From Aquiluna sp. (GTDB lineage Bacteria; Actinomycetota; Actinomycetes; Actinomycetales; Microbacteriaceae), in the NCBI GenBank assembly GCA_016780945.1, contig JADHKY010000001.1, positions 1 through 35,266 of the forward strand: a stretch of 35,266 nucleotides of DNA, written 5' to 3'. The notes below the pieces were generated by a model, which made no database searches, was not told the DNA's origin, and saw only the letters and a program-made list of their open reading frames with translations. The translations under genes and the position numbers were made by a program. Positions within the stretch are counted from its first letter, which is position 1. Every line of letters starts with the position of its first letter. Below, one piece after another: positions 24,775 to 34,500 of this stretch.

Positions 24775-27285
24775 ATGGCTGCAAAGACCCCACCACCAAG
24801 ACGGCCGGGTGGAAAGAAACCCTCGCGCCCGGCTCAGTCGAAGGCTGCGCAGCCCAGGGAGAAAAAGAGCGCAAGGCCCGAGGTGTGGCCAATGTTTACC
24901 AAGGGTTACATGGCGCTGGCTCACGGCCTCGGGGGAGTGGTTCGGGCCTTTAGCACGGAGCGTCTGGCGGAAAATGACCGCCGAGATGGGGCTCCGTTTT
25001 TCCTTTTTTTACTGAGTATCCTCGGTGCTGCCTTCGCCTGGTTTTTGATTAATGAAACCTGGGCAACATTTATTCACCAGTACAGCTTTGGGATGCTGTT
25101 CGGACTTGTTAGTTTTTCGCTACCGGTGATTTTCTTCGCCTACTCACTGTTTTTGTTTCGGCACCCCGCATCGATTCGTGATGGCTCTAGGTTCGCCCTT
25201 GGTTTCTGGCTTTTTCTCTCGGTCATCTCAGGCTTCTTCCACGTCTTTCTGGGCAGCCCGTCGCCTCAGGATGGTGTGCCGCAGCTTGCCGAGGCAGGCG
25301 GACTGTTTGGCTGGTTGGTGGGCGGACCTCTTCTGACGCTTCTCACCATCTGGGGAGCTGTACCCGCGCTCGTCGTTTTGGCAGCTTCATCGGTGTTGAT
25401 CATGACCGGAACCCCACCCAATCGAATCAAAGCGCGACTGGGCGAGCTCTATCGCTTCCTGTTCAACGTCTCAAGCCCAGAGCTTGCCAGCGACGGGTTT
25501 GACGGTAAGAAGTCAAAGTGGTGGCAATCCAATAAGTCCTCAGACAGTGCCTTTGAGACTCCGGTGGTGGATATCCCCGAGTTTGTTGCAGAGGATCTCG
25601 AAGAGCCACCTCTTGAGGATCTCCCGGAGGTCGATGTTGCTGAGCCGGAGGTGGACCTTGAGTTCATGCATGGCGAAGAGGGCCTGACAGAGCCGATTGA
25701 CATTCCGCCACCTAAGTCAAAGCGGCCCTACGTTCTTCCCGCAATCGGGCTACTGGGTGCTGGCACTCCCGCCAAGGCAAAGAGCGGGGCGAACACGCAG
25801 GTGGCTGCAGCGATTGACGAGGTCTTCAAAGAGTTCGACATTCAGGCAAAAGTTTCCGGCTTCCAGCGCGGACCTACGGTAACCCGCTACGAGGTGGAGT
25901 TGGCTCCAGGAGTCAAGGTAGAGGCCGTCACCAGGCTCACCAACAACATCTCCTACGCGGTCGCTTCAAACGAGGTCAGGATCCTCTCTCCAATTCCTGG
26001 TAAGAGCGCCATTGGCATCGAGATTCCAAACTCCGATCGCGAGACTGTCTCCCTGGGTGATGTCTTGCGCAGCAAGAATTCCACCGGCAGCACCCACCCA
26101 CTGACCATTGGCGTCGGTAAGGATGTCGAGGGGGGTTACCTGGTTGCCAACCTTGCCAAGATGCCGCACCTTTTGGTTGCAGGTGCAACCGGCGCTGGTA
26201 AGTCGAGTTTCGTGAACTCGATGATCACCTCAATCCTGATGCGCGCCACCCCGGCTGAGGTTCGAATGGTGCTGGTGGATCCAAAGCGTGTTGAGCTAAG
26301 CGCCTATCAGGGCGTTCCCCACCTGGTCACTCCAATTATCACCAGCCCCAAAAAGGCCGCTGAGGCCCTGCAGTGGGTGGTGAAGGAGATGGACTCTCGC
26401 TATGACGATCTGGCATCCTTTGGTTTCAAGCACATTGATGACTTCAACCGGGCCGTAGTTGCTGGCGAGATTTCGGTTCCCGAGAACTCCATGCGGGAGC
26501 TTCAGCCCTACCCCTACCTACTGGTGGTGGTGGATGAGCTAGCGGATCTAATGATCGTCGCTCCAAGAGACGTCGAGGATGCGATCGTAAGAATCACCCA
26601 GCTTGCCAGGGCCAGCGGAATTCACCTGGTGCTTGCCACGCAGCGGCCGTCGGTGGATGTTGTCACCGGTTTGATCAAGGCAAACGTTCCCTCGAGGCTT
26701 GCCTTCAGCGTTTCCTCAGTAACCGACTCTCGAGTTATTTTGGACCAGCCAGGAGCTGAGAAGCTGGTTGGACAGGGTGATGCGCTCTTTGCCCCGATGG
26801 GCTCCAATAAGCCGGTGAGGGTTCAGGGAGCCTGGGTCTCAGAGGCGGAAATGGCAAAGGTCGTCTCGCACGTCAAGCAGCAGATGGAACCCGAGTATCG
26901 CTCCGACGTTACGGTTACATCTCAGAGCAAAGTGGTTGACAGCGATATCGGTGATGATCTGGAGCTGCTTCTTGCCGCTTGCGATCTGGTGGTGAACTCG
27001 CAGTTTGGCTCAACCTCGATGCTGCAGCGCAAACTCCGCGTCGGTTTCGCAAAGGCCGGCAGGCTGATGGATCTGCTCGAGTCGAGGGCAGTGGTTGGTC
27101 CATCTGAGGGATCGAAGGCCAGAGAGGTTCTCGTAAAGCCTGAGGACCTTGCGGATACTCTTGCCAAGATTTCCGGCCAGACCACCGCCGCCGTCGAGGG
27201 TGATGTTGCGCCACAAACCTCAACAGGGGAAGATAGCGACGATGAAGACGCGTGGCAGCTCACCGGCAGAAGAGATGACTTCTAG
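24775..27285 (+). CDS. ftsK: FtsK/SpoIIIE DNA translocase
   Basis: Septum-bound motor that pumps chromosome ends at division. It has 836 residues. A basic, proline-rich N-terminus (1-30) is followed by about four membrane segments (77-97, 108-132, 143-163, 180-210), an acidic Pro/Glu/Asp linker (about 255-310), the alpha/beta motor domain with Walker [10 protein letters not shown] (near 468), [21 protein letters not shown], Walker [12 protein letters not shown], and [11 protein letters not shown], and a C-terminal winged-helix gamma domain (about 735-800) that reads orienting DNA sites in the family. The acidic linker is much shorter than in E. coli FtsK. The next gene, pgsA, starts inside its last codons. 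Confidence 0.97.
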   Translation: MAAKTPPPRRPGGKKPSRPAQSKAAQPREKKSARPEVWPMFTKGYMALAHGLGGVVRAFSTERLAENDRRDGAPFFLFLLSILGAAFAWFLINETWATFIHQYSFGMLFGLVSFSLPVIFFAYSLFLFRHPASIRDGSRFALGFWLFLSVISGFFHVFLGSPSPQDGVPQLAEAGGLFGWLVGGPLLTLLTIWGAVPALVVLAASSVLIMTGTPPNRIKARLGELYRFLFNVSSPELASDGFDGKKSKWWQSNKSSDSAFETPVVDIPEFVAEDLEEPPLEDLPEVDVAEPEVDLEFMHGEEGLTEPIDIPPPKSKRPYVLPAIGLLGAGTPAKAKSGANTQVAAAIDEVFKEFDIQAKVSGFQRGPTVTRYEVELAPGVKVEAVTRLTNNISYAVASNEVRILSPIPGKSAIGIEIPNSDRETVSLGDVLRSKNSTGSTHPLTIGVGKDVEGGYLVANLAKMPHLLVAGATGAGKSSFVNSMITSILMRATPAEVRMVLVDPKRVELSAYQGVPHLVTPIITSPKKAAEALQWVVKEMDSRYDDLASFGFKHIDDFNRAVVAGEISVPENSMRELQPYPYLLVVVDELADLMIVAPRDVEDAIVRITQLARASGIHLVLATQRPSVDVVTGLIKANVPSRLAFSVSSVTDSRVILDQPGAEKLVGQGDALFAPMGSNKPVRVQGAWVSEAEMAKVVSHVKQQMEPEYRSDVTVTSQSKVVDSDIGDDLELLLAACDLVVNSQFGSTSMLQRKLRVGFAKAGRLMDLLESRAVVGPSEGSKAREVLVKPEDLADTLAKISGQTTAAVEGDVAPQTSTGEDSDDEDAWQLTGRRDDF

Positions 27286-27823
27286 AGGCTTTCTCTACCG
27301 CCAAACCCCGAACCTAATAACTGGTGCGCGGATTGCGCTGGTTCCTCTCGTGCTTTGGATGCTCTTTGAATACTGGGAGAACCCATGGGGCAGATTCTTT
27401 GCGATGCTGCTGCTGATTGCCGCAGCCTCGACAGACGGCCTAGATGGCTCCATCGCGAGGCGCCGCAATCTGATAACCAACCTCGGCAAGATTCTTGACC
27501 CAATTGCGGACAAGGCGCTTTTGTCGGGAGCGCTCATCGTGCTGTCGATTTTGGGTGCAGTTCCATGGGTGGCGACGCTCATCATTCTCGGTCGTGAGCT
27601 CGGCATTACTCTCTATCGACTGGTTGTGATCAAGAAGCAGGTGCTAGGAGCATCTGGCTGGGGCAAGTTCAAGACCGTCATGCAGATAGTGGCAATCTGC
27701 ATGGTGATAGCTCCCTTTGGGTTTCTGGGGGCATGGTTTGGCTGGCTCACCCAGATAGTGCTCTGGTTTACCGTCGCCCTCACCGTCTATACGGGTGTGC
27801 AGTATCTGGTTCCCAAGAAATGA
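27275..27823 (+). CDS. pgsA: CDP-diacylglycerol-glycerol-3-phosphate phosphatidyltransferase
   Basis: Membrane enzyme that makes phosphatidylglycerol phosphate from CDP-diacylglycerol. From ATG 27275 it has 182 residues, the family length, with about five membrane segments. The CDP-alcohol phosphotransferase motif D-x2-D-G-x2-A-R-x8-G-x3-D-x3-D is complete (Asp54, Asp57, Gly58, Ala61, Arg62, Gly71, Asp75, Asp79). Upstream in-frame starts (ATG 27242, others to 27149) overlap ftsK more and add charged, non-conserved residues. The start overlaps the ftsK end by 11 nt and the end overlaps cinA by 4 nt. Phosphatidylinositol-phosphate synthase is a relative, but the NLITGARI N-terminus fits PgsA. 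Confidence 0.93.
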   Translation: MTSRGFLYRQTPNLITGARIALVPLVLWMLFEYWENPWGRFFAMLLLIAAASTDGLDGSIARRRNLITNLGKILDPIADKALLSGALIVLSILGAVPWVATLIILGRELGITLYRLVVIKKQVLGASGWGKFKTVMQIVAICMVIAPFGFLGAWFGWLTQIVLWFTVALTVYTGVQYLVPKK

Positions 27824-28299
27824 TTATTGAGACGGCCCTCGCGAAGGGGCTCCACATCGCAACTGCTGAATCAATTACCGGAGGTGCGGTGAGTGCGAGG
27901 CTCGCTCAGACGCCGGGAGCCTCAAAGGTTTTGCTTGGGGGAATTACTGCCTACCAAGATCAGATCAAGTCGCAGCTGGTCGGAGCCTCCAGCCAGCTGA
28001 TTGCTCAGCAGAGTGCTGTGGATGCCGAGGTCTGTGCCCAGCTTGCAGAGGGCGTTCGATCGAGGTTTGCAGGGGCAATGGGGCTTTCAGAAAGCGATGT
28101 CATCGGAATCTCAACCACTGGGGTGGCCGGTCCAGATTCGGTTTCGGGTAAAAGCGTTGGCGAGGTGTTTATCGGCATCTCCTCAAAAGCTGGGGTGAAG
28201 GTCTTCTCAGAGAACTTTGCAGGAGATCGGCTCGAAATTATCGAGGCAACTATTCGAAGATGCGAGGAAATCCTGCTGGAAGAAATTGCGCTTTGTTGA
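27820..28299 (+). CDS. CinA C-terminal domain protein (nicotinamide-nucleotide amidohydrolase)
   Basis: A 159-residue single-domain member of the CinA C-terminal (PncC-like) family, which deamidates nicotinamide mononucleotide to nicotinic acid mononucleotide in NAD recycling. Seen: ATAESITGGAVSARL (near 14-28), GGITAYQDQIKSQLVG, and the glycine-rich GISTTGVAGPDS. The N-terminal molybdopterin-like domain of full CinA is absent, which is usual in Actinobacteria. ATG 27820 overlaps the pgsA stop (ATGA); the longer reading from 27733 runs inside pgsA and is rejected. The position just before a ClgR-like regulator and recA is conserved and underlies the old 'competence/damage-inducible' name. Confidence 0.93.
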   Translation: MIIETALAKGLHIATAESITGGAVSARLAQTPGASKVLLGGITAYQDQIKSQLVGASSQLIAQQSAVDAEVCAQLAEGVRSRFAGAMGLSESDVIGISTTGVAGPDSVSGKSVGEVFIGISSKAGVKVFSENFAGDRLEIIEATIRRCEEILLEEIALC

Positions 28300-28339
28300 G
28301 GTTTAGCTTCAGGAAACACTCAGTAACCAGCATTATTCT

Positions 28340-28367
28340 TTGTCACATCCAGAGGGTAAGTTAGAGG
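28340..28367 (+). promoter_or_regulatory. Possible promoter of the ClgR-like gene
   Basis: TTGTCA (28340-28345), 16 nt, TAGAGG (28362-28367), but the -10 is weak; TAAGTT at 28357-28362 is an alternative. A clear Shine-Dalgarno AGGAGG follows just before TTG 28381. No ClgR-type operator is recognised. Confidence 0.3.
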
Positions 28368-28380
28368 GCCAGGAGGAAAC

Positions 28381-28695
28381 TTGGTACTACTAAGGCAAGA
28401 AATCGGTGACGTGCTGCGCACGCACCGTCAAGAGCGCGGTCAGACGCTGAGGCAGGTTGCATCAAAGGCCTCGGTCGCCCTGGGCTACCTGTCGGAGGTT
28501 GAGCGCGGTCAGAAGGAAGTCTCCTCGGAGATCCTTGCATCGGTTGCCGAGGCACTTGAGGTTCCACTGTCTGTAGTCATGCGTGATGTTTCCGAGCGAC
28601 TAGCTTCGGTTGAGGGCATGTACTTCGACGACACCTTCATTCCAGACACTGTGCCGGACGACTTCGTCACTGAGGCAGAGCTCTACTCTCACTAG
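28381..28695 (+). CDS. clgR: XRE-type HTH regulator, ClgR-like
   Basis: A 104-residue Cro/CI-type helix-turn-helix protein. The HTH lies at about 7-62 (IGDVLRTHRQERGQTLRQVASKASVALGYLSEVERGQKEVSSEILASVAEAL), matching ClgR, which in Actinobacteria activates clp protease genes and other stress genes. The C-terminus is acidic (VPDDFVTEAELYSH). TTG 28381 is chosen because AGGAGG lies 8 nt before it and the conserved region begins almost at once. The position between cinA and recA is conserved for ClgR. It overlaps DUF3046 by one base. Regulation by Clp proteolysis is known for relatives, not shown here. Confidence 0.85.
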   Translation: MVLLRQEIGDVLRTHRQERGQTLRQVASKASVALGYLSEVERGQKEVSSEILASVAEALEVPLSVVMRDVSERLASVEGMYFDDTFIPDTVPDDFVTEAELYSH

Positions 28696-28922
28696 TGACT
28701 CTCAGTCGCTTTCACGAATTAGTTCTCGAGGAATTTGGCGAGCAGTTCTCGCAGGTGGTTCTTAGAGACACCAGGCTTCTCAAATTTGAAGACAAGACCC
28801 CTTTTGAGCTAATCAATGCCGGGCTTCATCCCAGGGACATTTGGTTTGCAATTTGCGATCAGCTAGCGGTCCCAAAAGAGCGCTGGCACGGCAAAACAAA
28901 GACAATCAGACACGCCGAATAA
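28695..28922 (+). CDS. DUF3046 family protein
   Basis: A 75-residue actinobacterial protein of the DUF3046 family, function unknown, usually found just upstream of recA as here. Seen: LSRFHELVLEEFGEQF, the basic and hydrophobic middle LRDTRLLKFEDKTPFELINAGLHPRDIWFAICDQLAVPKERWHGK. It has no membrane segment. GTG 28695 overlaps the stop codon of the ClgR-like gene, so it is translated with it. The recA promoter with its SOS box begins just after its stop. Confidence 0.9.
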   Translation: MTLSRFHELVLEEFGEQFSQVVLRDTRLLKFEDKTPFELINAGLHPRDIWFAICDQLAVPKERWHGKTKTIRHAE

Positions 28923-28928
28923 AGTTAT

Positions 28929-28944
28929 TCGAAATTTTGTTCGA
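28929..28944 (+). promoter_or_regulatory. LexA-binding SOS box of recA
   Basis: TCGAAATTTTGTTCGA matches the actinobacterial SOS box TCGAAC-N4-GTTCGA at 11 of 12 fixed positions. It overlaps the probable -35 region of recA, where LexA would block polymerase. Confidence 0.88.
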
Positions 28945-28949
28945 ACGCT

Positions 28950-28955
28950 TAGAGT
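28950..28955 (+). promoter_or_regulatory. Probable -10 element of recA
   Basis: TAGAGT, 16 nt after a TTCGAA that overlaps the SOS box (28928-28933). Transcription from about 28962 would give a leader of about 107 nt. Confidence 0.5.
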
Positions 28956-28980
28956 TTCAACAACTCAACTAAATAGCTAG

Positions 28981-28989
28981 TTATCCACA
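28981..28989 (+). promoter_or_regulatory. Perfect DnaA-box 9-mer in the recA leader
   Basis: TTATCCACA, identical to the classical DnaA-box consensus, lies inside the recA 5' leader. No second box is seen nearby, so binding is only a possibility. Confidence 0.35.
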
Positions 28990-29022
28990 GCGTGTCGGAT
29001 TACTACAAAAGTGTCTGAGCCA

Positions 29023-29049
29023 GGGTTTAGCTTTCCTTCTAGCTAACCC
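29023..29049 (+). promoter_or_regulatory. Stem-loop in the recA leader
   Basis: GGGTTTAGCT (29023-29032) pairs with AGCTAACCC (29041-29049) past one bulged T, with an 8-nt loop. It ends a few bases before the GAGAGAAGAGG Shine-Dalgarno region. No T-run follows. Confidence 0.5.
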
Positions 29050-29068
29050 AGAGAGAGAAGAGGACCTA

Positions 29069-30166
29069 ATGCCATCAGCAGCAGACCGCGAGAAAGCACT
29101 AGAGACTGCGCTAGCGCAGATTGACCGTCAGTTCGGTAAGGGATCGGTCATGCGACTTGGTTCCGAGGAGCGCGCACCTGTTGAGTCCATCCCCACCGGA
29201 GCCATCGCTCTGGATGTGGCGCTCGGCATCGGCGGACTGCCAAGAGGCAGAATCGTTGAGGTCTACGGACCAGAGTCCTCGGGTAAGACGACCATCGCCC
29301 TGCACGCCATTGCAAGTGCTCAGGCCAAAGGTGGCATTGCGGCATTCGTTGACGCGGAGCACGCGCTAGACCCTGAATACGCCAAGAGGCTCGGCGTAAA
29401 CATCGACGACCTTCTAGTCAGCCAGCCAGATACTGGCGAGCAGGCCTTGGAGATTGCGGACATGCTGATTCGCTCAGGTTCGGTGGACGTAATCGTCATT
29501 GACTCGGTCGCGGCACTGGTGCCAAGAGCGGAGATCGAGGGCGAGATGGGTGACAGCCACGTAGGCCTGCAGGCCAGGCTGATGTCCCAGGCACTCAGGA
29601 AGCTCACTGGAGCCCTGAGCAACACCGGAACCACCGCAATCTTTATCAACCAGCTGCGTGAAAAGATCGGCGTATTCTTCGGCTCACCCGAGACCACCTC
29701 AGGTGGTAAGGCTCTCAAGTTCTACGCCTCGGTTCGTTTGGATATCCGTCGCATTGAAACCCTGAAGGACGGCCAGGACTCTGTTGGTAACAGGGTTCGA
29801 GTCAAGGTGGTCAAGAACAAGCTTGCCGCTCCATTCAGGCAGGCCGAGTTCGACATCCTCTTCGGCGAGGGCATCTCCCGCGAGGGCGGTCTTATCGATT
29901 TCGGTGTCGAGCAGGACATCGTCAAGAAGTCCGGCGCCTGGTACACCTACGAAGGCGAACAGCTCGGTCAGGGTAAAGAAAACTCAAGGCGCTTCCTGAA
30001 GGATAACCCTGAGCTGGCAAATGAGATCGAGCAAAAAATCAAGTCAAAACTCGGCATCGGAGTGCCAAGGGCAGTGGCAGACCTTCCAGTTGAGGAAGCT
30101 GTTGCAAGTGCCGATGAGACGCCAGAGACATCGGAGCCGGTAGCCAAGGCTGCCAATGACGCTTGA
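29069..30166 (+). CDS. recA: Recombinase RecA
   Basis: ATP-dependent strand-exchange protein and co-protease for LexA. It has 365 residues. Walker A GPESSGKT (67-74), [12 protein letters not shown], Walker [20 protein letters not shown], loop 1 [54 protein letters not shown], and an acidic, Ala/Glu-rich C-terminus (about 335-365). No intein is present. A good Shine-Dalgarno precedes the ATG. An SOS box lies 125 bp upstream. The end overlaps recX by 11 nt, the usual arrangement. Confidence 0.99.
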   Translation: MPSAADREKALETALAQIDRQFGKGSVMRLGSEERAPVESIPTGAIALDVALGIGGLPRGRIVEVYGPESSGKTTIALHAIASAQAKGGIAAFVDAEHALDPEYAKRLGVNIDDLLVSQPDTGEQALEIADMLIRSGSVDVIVIDSVAALVPRAEIEGEMGDSHVGLQARLMSQALRKLTGALSNTGTTAIFINQLREKIGVFFGSPETTSGGKALKFYASVRLDIRRIETLKDGQDSVGNRVRVKVVKNKLAAPFRQAEFDILFGEGISREGGLIDFGVEQDIVKKSGAWYTYEGEQLGQGKENSRRFLKDNPELANEIEQKIKSKLGIGVPRAVADLPVEEAVASADETPETSEPVAKAANDA

Positions 30167-30644
30167 GCAAAAAGAACTAGAACGGCTCGAGAAGCGAGCT
30201 CGTAACGTCTTGCTGTATCAGCTGGGCCGCTCCATGAAAACGCGGCATCAGCTGGTGGAAATATTGCACAAGCGCGAGATTCCAGAAGAAGTGTTCGAGC
30301 CTCTGCTAGATCGCTTCACCGAGGCTCAGCTGATTGACGATGCAGCCTACGCTCGAGCTTTTGTGGCGAGTCGATTTCACCAACGAGGTAAGTCTCTTTC
30401 GGCAATCAAGCGCGAACTCAGACAAAAGGGCGTGGCCGAGATGCACATTGAGGCGGCAACGGCAGAAATTGACTCCGAGCAAGAGCTGGAACTTGCGATT
30501 CAGGTAGCGGTATCCAGAAACCGAAGGCTTGCCAGCCTGGACGATGCAACCAGGCGACGCAGACTCACCGGCTTTCTGCAGCGGCGAGGGTTCTCAGGTC
30601 CTGTTCTCTCGAGAGCACTGCGAGAGGCAGAGGCTCAGGGGTAA
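30156..30644 (+). CDS. recX: Regulatory protein RecX
   Basis: A 162-residue all-helical RecX that caps and limits RecA filaments. Seen: [67 protein letters not shown] (the core RecX repeat) and a C-terminal [15 protein letters not shown] repeat. ATG 30156 lies inside the last recA codons, so coupled translation with recA is likely and it should be SOS-induced with it. Its TAA stop codon forms the start of a TAATAT -10-like element for miaB. Confidence 0.94.
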   Translation: MTLEQKELERLEKRARNVLLYQLGRSMKTRHQLVEILHKREIPEEVFEPLLDRFTEAQLIDDAAYARAFVASRFHQRGKSLSAIKRELRQKGVAEMHIEAATAEIDSEQELELAIQVAVSRNRRLASLDDATRRRRLTGFLQRRGFSGPVLSRALREAEAQG

Positions 30645-30647
30645 TAT
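30642..30647 (+). promoter_or_regulatory. Possible -10 element of miaB, fused to the recX stop
   Basis: TAATAT, the best -10 consensus match in the window, contains the recX stop codon TAA. It is 9 nt before ATG 30657, so the transcript would have at most 2-3 leader bases. Confidence 0.45.
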
Positions 30648-30656
30648 CCCTTAGCA

Positions 30657-32126
30657 ATGTCGCTTTTCTATGAGGTCCGCACCTACGGGTGCCAAATGAA
30701 CGTTCACGATTCTGAACGTATCGCTGGCCTGCTCGAGTCTGCGGGGTATGCAAAGGCAGAGGGCCAGGAGGCTGACCTGGTTGTTTTCAACACCTGCGCT
30801 GTTAGGGAGAACGCCGACAACAAGCTTTACGGCAACCTCGGAATGATGCTCGCCCGAAAAGAAAAGGACCCCAATTTCCAGATTGCCGTGGGCGGCTGTC
30901 TGGCCCAAAAGGATCAGAACACGATTTTGAAAAAGGCGCCGTGGGTGGATGTTGTGTTTGGCACCCACAACATGGGTTCGCTGCCCACTCTCTTGGAGCG
31001 GGCAAGGCACAACAACGAGGCCCAGATCGAGATACTGGAGTCGCTAGAGGTATTTCCATCGACTCTGCCATCAAAGCGGGAGAGCGCCTATGCGGGTTGG
31101 GTGTCGATCTCGGTTGGCTGCAACAACACCTGCACCTTCTGCATCGTCCCCTCGCTTAGGGGTAAAGAGAAAGACCGCAGGCCAGGAGAGATTCTGGGAG
31201 AGATTCAGGCCCTCGTTGATGATGGAGCGGTTGAGGTCACCCTGCTCGGGCAGAACGTTAACACCTACGGCGTTGAGTTCGGAGACAGGGGAGCGTTTGC
31301 AAAGCTGCTTCGGGCTTGTGGCGAGATTGAGGGACTAGAGAGAGTGCGCTTCACCTCTCCTCACCCCGCGGCCTTCACAGAGGATGTAATTGAGGCAATG
31401 GCCGAGACCCACAACGTCATGCCGCAGCTTCACATGCCCCTGCAGTCAGGCTCAGATTCCATACTCAAGGCAATGCGGCGTAGCTATCGCGCCGAGAAAT
31501 ACCTCGGCATTTTGGATCGAGTTCGAGAGCTAATCCCAAATGCGGCCATCACCACAGACATCATCGTCGGCTTTCCCGGTGAGACCGAGGAAGACTTTGA
31601 GGCCACCATGGAGGTGGTGAGGAAATCGCGTTTCGCCTCGGCCTTCACCTTCCAATATTCCAAGCGTCCTGGAACTCCCGCGGCAGAGATGGAGGGCCAG
31701 GTGTCTCAGGAGGTGGTTCAGGAGCGCTATGAGCGGCTTTTGGAGCTAGTCAACGCCATTGCCTGGGAAGAGAACCAAAAGCTCACAGGCAGCGACGTAG
31801 AGGTGTTGGTTGCCACTGGCGAAGGCAAGAAGGATTCTCAGACCAACCGCATGACCGGAAGAGCAAGAGACAACAGGCTCGTTCACTTTGAGATCCCGGA
31901 AGGCGCAGAGACCCCCAGGCCTGGAGACGTGGTAAACGTGACGGTGAGTCGAGCAGCTCCCTACTTCTTGGTTGCTGACTCGGTGGCAGGTTCGAAGTAT
32001 GAACTCAGGCGAACCGCTGGCGGGGATGCGTGGGACCGCTCTCAACTTGAGTCCTGCGGAGCACCTGAGCTAGGCGGCAGCAAGGTAACCCTCGGGCTTC
32101 CTATTCGGACAAAGCGTGAGCTCTAG
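30657..32126 (+). CDS. miaB: tRNA-2-methylthio-N6-dimethylallyladenosine synthase
   Basis: Radical-SAM methylthiotransferase that adds a methylthio group to i6A37 in tRNA. It has 489 residues. The N-terminal UPF0004 domain carries cluster cysteines in TYGCQMN (Cys12), FNTCAVRE and VGGCLAQ; the radical-SAM domain has Cys155, Cys159 and Cys162 in [10 protein letters not shown]; a C-terminal TRAM domain (about 370-440) binds RNA. It is followed by a short unconserved tail. It is directly followed by miaA, which makes its i6A37 substrate, so the two act in sequence on the same tRNA base. The miaA start lies within its last codons. Confidence 0.97.
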   Translation: MSLFYEVRTYGCQMNVHDSERIAGLLESAGYAKAEGQEADLVVFNTCAVRENADNKLYGNLGMMLARKEKDPNFQIAVGGCLAQKDQNTILKKAPWVDVVFGTHNMGSLPTLLERARHNNEAQIEILESLEVFPSTLPSKRESAYAGWVSISVGCNNTCTFCIVPSLRGKEKDRRPGEILGEIQALVDDGAVEVTLLGQNVNTYGVEFGDRGAFAKLLRACGEIEGLERVRFTSPHPAAFTEDVIEAMAETHNVMPQLHMPLQSGSDSILKAMRRSYRAEKYLGILDRVRELIPNAAITTDIIVGFPGETEEDFEATMEVVRKSRFASAFTFQYSKRPGTPAAEMEGQVSQEVVQERYERLLELVNAIAWEENQKLTGSDVEVLVATGEGKKDSQTNRMTGRARDNRLVHFEIPEGAETPRPGDVVNVTVSRAAPYFLVADSVAGSKYELRRTAGGDAWDRSQLESCGAPELGGSKVTLGLPIRTKREL

Positions 32127-33018
32127 CCTGATAGCGGTCGTCGGGCCGACCGCCTCGGGGAAGTCGGCTCTAGCAATTCAAATAGCTAAGTCGCTCGGGG
32201 ATTGCGAAATCATAAGCGCTGACGCGATGCAGCTATACCGGGGGATGGACATTGGCACCGCCAAGCTCTCACCTAATGAGCAAGAGGGCATTCCCCATCA
32301 CCTAATTGACGCTGTGGAGCCAACTGAAGAGGTCACCGCGGTTCAGTATCGCGAGCTTTTTGATGAGGCGCTGTCAGCCATCGGCAAAAGTGGCAAGACT
32401 CCAATAGTTGCAGGTGGCAGCACGCTCTATCTCGCTGCTGCGTTAGATGAGATGCAGTTTGCGCCAACAGATCCTGAGGTCAGGGCAGCACTAGAAGCCA
32501 AAGCCGCAGAAATTGGTCAGTTGGCAATGCATGCTTTGCTCGAGGCAAAAGATCCAACTGCCGCGGCAAAGATTCCGGCTAGCAACCTAAGAAGGGTAAT
32601 CCGGGCGCTTGAGGTGGTGGAAATCAGCGGAAAATCTTTTGCGGCATCGCTCCCCGAACCTGCCTATCGAAGACCCACCACCCAGATCGGCATTCTCGTT
32701 GAGCGTGAGTTTCTCAGGGACCGCATCGAACAGCGCGTTCGGGGGATGTGGGAAGCAGGCTTGGTGGCCGAGGTCGAAGGACTTTTGGCACACTACCCAA
32801 ACCTTTCAAAAACTGCTCGGGTAGCTATTGGCTATCAGCAGGCGGCAGCCCAGCTCAACGGCGAGCTAACTGAAGATCAGGCAATCGCCGAGACGGTGCA
32901 GCTCACTCAGCGCTATGCCAAAAAGCAGATGACCTGGTTTAGGAGAGACAGCCGAATAGTTTGGCTCGATTCTTCCAAGGACTTGCTGGGCGCTGCCCAG
33001 GATGTAATTAGGCTGTAG
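32116..33018 (+). CDS. miaA: tRNA dimethylallyltransferase
   Basis: Transfers a dimethylallyl group to A37 of tRNAs reading U-starting codons, using DMAPP from the MEP pathway whose dxr and ispG genes are also in the window. It has 300 residues. P-loop GPTASGKS (10-17), [40 protein letters not shown], and the C-terminal RVAIGYQQA and [15 protein letters not shown] blocks. GTG 32116 overlaps miaB by 11 nt and the stop codon adjoins dapF. The order miaB-miaA-dapF is usual in Actinobacteria. Confidence 0.97.
   Translation: MSSSLIAVVGPTASGKSALAIQIAKSLGDCEIISADAMQLYRGMDIGTAKLSPNEQEGIPHHLIDAVEPTEEVTAVQYRELFDEALSAIGKSGKTPIVAGGSTLYLAAALDEMQFAPTDPEVRAALEAKAAEIGQLAMHALLEAKDPTAAAKIPASNLRRVIRALEVVEISGKSFAASLPEPAYRRPTTQIGILVEREFLRDRIEQRVRGMWEAGLVAEVEGLLAHYPNLSKTARVAIGYQQAAAQLNGELTEDQAIAETVQLTQRYAKKQMTWFRRDSRIVWLDSSKDLLGAAQDVIRL
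33009..33014 (+). promoter_or_regulatory. Possible leaderless -10 element of dapF
   Basis: TAGGCT inside the last codons of miaA, with 6 nt to ATG 33021. It favours this ATG over the GTG three bases upstream, though translational coupling to miaA is also possible. Confidence 0.45.
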
Positions 33019-33020
33019 TG

Positions 33021-33890
33021 ATGTCCATCAACTTCACCAAGGGCCACGGCACCGGTAACGACTTCGTTTTGGTTCTTGACGAGATTGGACAGCTGGATTT
33101 CTCGGAACTTGAAATACAAAAGCTCTGCGATCGAAACTTTGGCGTTGGGGCAGACGGCCTGATAGTAATTCGGCCCACCAAATCCAGCGAAGTAGAGGAC
33201 CTTCTGGACCAGGAGAGTGCTGCAACCTGGTTTATGGACTACCGGAACCGAGACGGTTCCAAGGCAGAGATGTGTGGCAATGGGATCCGGGTGATGGCTC
33301 GCTTTCTTGTTGAGCATGAGCTGGTCAAAATTGACTCGGGTAGCACCCTTCCGATAGCAACCAGGGCCGGAATCAAAGACCTGACTCAGACCGCGAATGG
33401 TTTTGCAGTCGATCTTGGTCGCTTCTCAATCGATGAGGAAGAGGTTCTGGTCAAAGCCGCAGGACTGAGAGTTCCGCGACCTGGTTTGAGCGTGGACTTG
33501 GGTAACCCTCATGTGGTTGTGGCACTTGCCGACCTTGATGAGCTTGAGCACCTAGACCTTCACAAGATTCCAATTTTGGACCCGGAGCCTGAAGAAGGCG
33601 CAAACGTTGAGTTTGTTGTCATAGACGAGCCCATGATTGTCGAAGGGGTTGCTGGAGTGAGCATGCGCGTGTTTGAGCGTGGTGTTGGAGAGACATTGAG
33701 CTGCGGCACGGGCGTTGCTGCCTCAGCGCTTGCCGTCAGGCACTGGGCCGGGGGAGAGCAGAACCACTGGAAGGTAAGTGTTCCCGGTGGCGATTTAGGT
33801 GTGCGGGTATTTCCAACCGAAGACGGCGAACACGTTTCCATAAGTGGTCCGGCCGAGCTTGTCTTTAGTGGTAGCTGGCGGGGGCTGTAA
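33021..33890 (+). CDS. dapF: Diaminopimelate epimerase
   Basis: Converts LL- to meso-diaminopimelate for peptidoglycan and lysine. From ATG 33021 it has 289 residues. Seen: [10 protein letters not shown] (7-16), FGVGADGLI, the catalytic Cys85 in MCGNGIR and Cys228 in SCGTGVAAS, and DLGNPHVVV between them. Starting instead at GTG 33018, which overlaps the miaA stop, adds only one residue. The last 26 bp overlap the end of the convergent methyltransferase gene, and no terminator is seen. Confidence 0.96.
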   Translation: MSINFTKGHGTGNDFVLVLDEIGQLDFSELEIQKLCDRNFGVGADGLIVIRPTKSSEVEDLLDQESAATWFMDYRNRDGSKAEMCGNGIRVMARFLVEHELVKIDSGSTLPIATRAGIKDLTQTANGFAVDLGRFSIDEEEVLVKAAGLRVPRPGLSVDLGNPHVVVALADLDELEHLDLHKIPILDPEPEEGANVEFVVIDEPMIVEGVAGVSMRVFERGVGETLSCGTGVAASALAVRHWAGGEQNHWKVSVPGGDLGVRVFPTEDGEHVSISGPAELVFSGSWRGL

Positions 33891-34479
33891 CCCTTATTAC
33901 TCGGTAGCCCTTGCTGTTTTCTACCTTTGTCACCTGGCAGTCATCAAATTCGCTTGCGAGCCACTTTTGAAAGCTCTCGGCACCAAGCTGCTTTTGAACC
34001 ACCAGGTAGGCATTACCCCCAGGCCTAAGTCTCGGAAGATACGTGCGCATCAGCTCGTGAAGGGCGCTCTTTCCAATGCGAATCGGTGGATTGGACCAGA
34101 TTGCATCGAATTTCTGGTCTGGTTCCAGACCTGTTGGCATCACGGCCGTTATGTTCTCAAGCCCGAGGCGCTTTGCATTTTCTATGGTCTGAGACACAGC
34201 CCGCTCGTTTATGTCGACCGCGAATACTTCAGTCTCGGGAGAACTTAGGGCGATTGAGAGCGCTATCGGGCCCCACCCACACCCGATGTCCAGCACATCG
34301 CCTGCAGTTGGAAATTGCTCGTGGAGACTCAGTAGGACCTTTGTGCCGGGGTCTAGCTTGGTGGTAGAGAAGGTGCCGCTAATGCTTAGGGCCTCTATTT
34401 CTTTCCCGGCTACTTCAAAGCGGATTGTCCTTTGTCTTCTTTCGACGCTCGGGTCTTCGCTGAAGTAGTGCTGGGTCAT
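33865..34479 (-). CDS. RsmC-like class I methyltransferase
   Basis: A 204-residue SAM-dependent methyltransferase of the RsmC/RlmG (MTS domain) type, likely an N2-guanine rRNA methyltransferase in the cytosol. Seen: [18 protein letters not shown] at the N-terminus, motif [14 protein letters not shown] (62-74), acidic VDINERAV (motif II) and motif [11 protein letters not shown] (NPP at 130-132), typical of methylation on an exocyclic base amine. It lacks the N-terminal duplicated domain of E. coli RsmC, as usual for the short form. ATG 34479 is 6 nt after TAGGTT. It is divergent from hflX with only 33 bp between the starts. The exact target base is not determined. Confidence 0.85.
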   Translation of the reverse strand: MTQHYFSEDPSVERRQRTIRFEVAGKEIEALSISGTFSTTKLDPGTKVLLSLHEQFPTAGDVLDIGCGWGPIALSIALSSPETEVFAVDINERAVSQTIENAKRLGLENITAVMPTGLEPDQKFDAIWSNPPIRIGKSALHELMRTYLPRLRPGGNAYLVVQKQLGAESFQKWLASEFDDCQVTKVENSKGYRVIRVTAPASYH

Positions 34480-34485
34480 TTCACC

Positions 34486-34491
34486 AACCTA
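34486..34491 (-). promoter_or_regulatory. Probable leaderless -10 element of the RsmC-like gene
   Basis: TAGGTT on the minus strand, 6 nt before ATG 34479. The 6 nt (GGTGAA) might also act as a weak Shine-Dalgarno, though they are too close to the start. It is 9 bp from the hflX -10 on the other strand. Confidence 0.52.
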
Positions 34492-34500
34492 TTACAGGCC

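Noticed and set aside
27149..27274. Longer pgsA reading from 27149 or 27242.
   Set aside because: It runs inside ftsK and adds charged, proline-rich residues before the conserved N-terminus.
27733..27819. Longer cinA reading from 27733.
   Set aside because: It lies inside pgsA; ATG 27820 has the typical ATGA coupling and begins the conserved domain.
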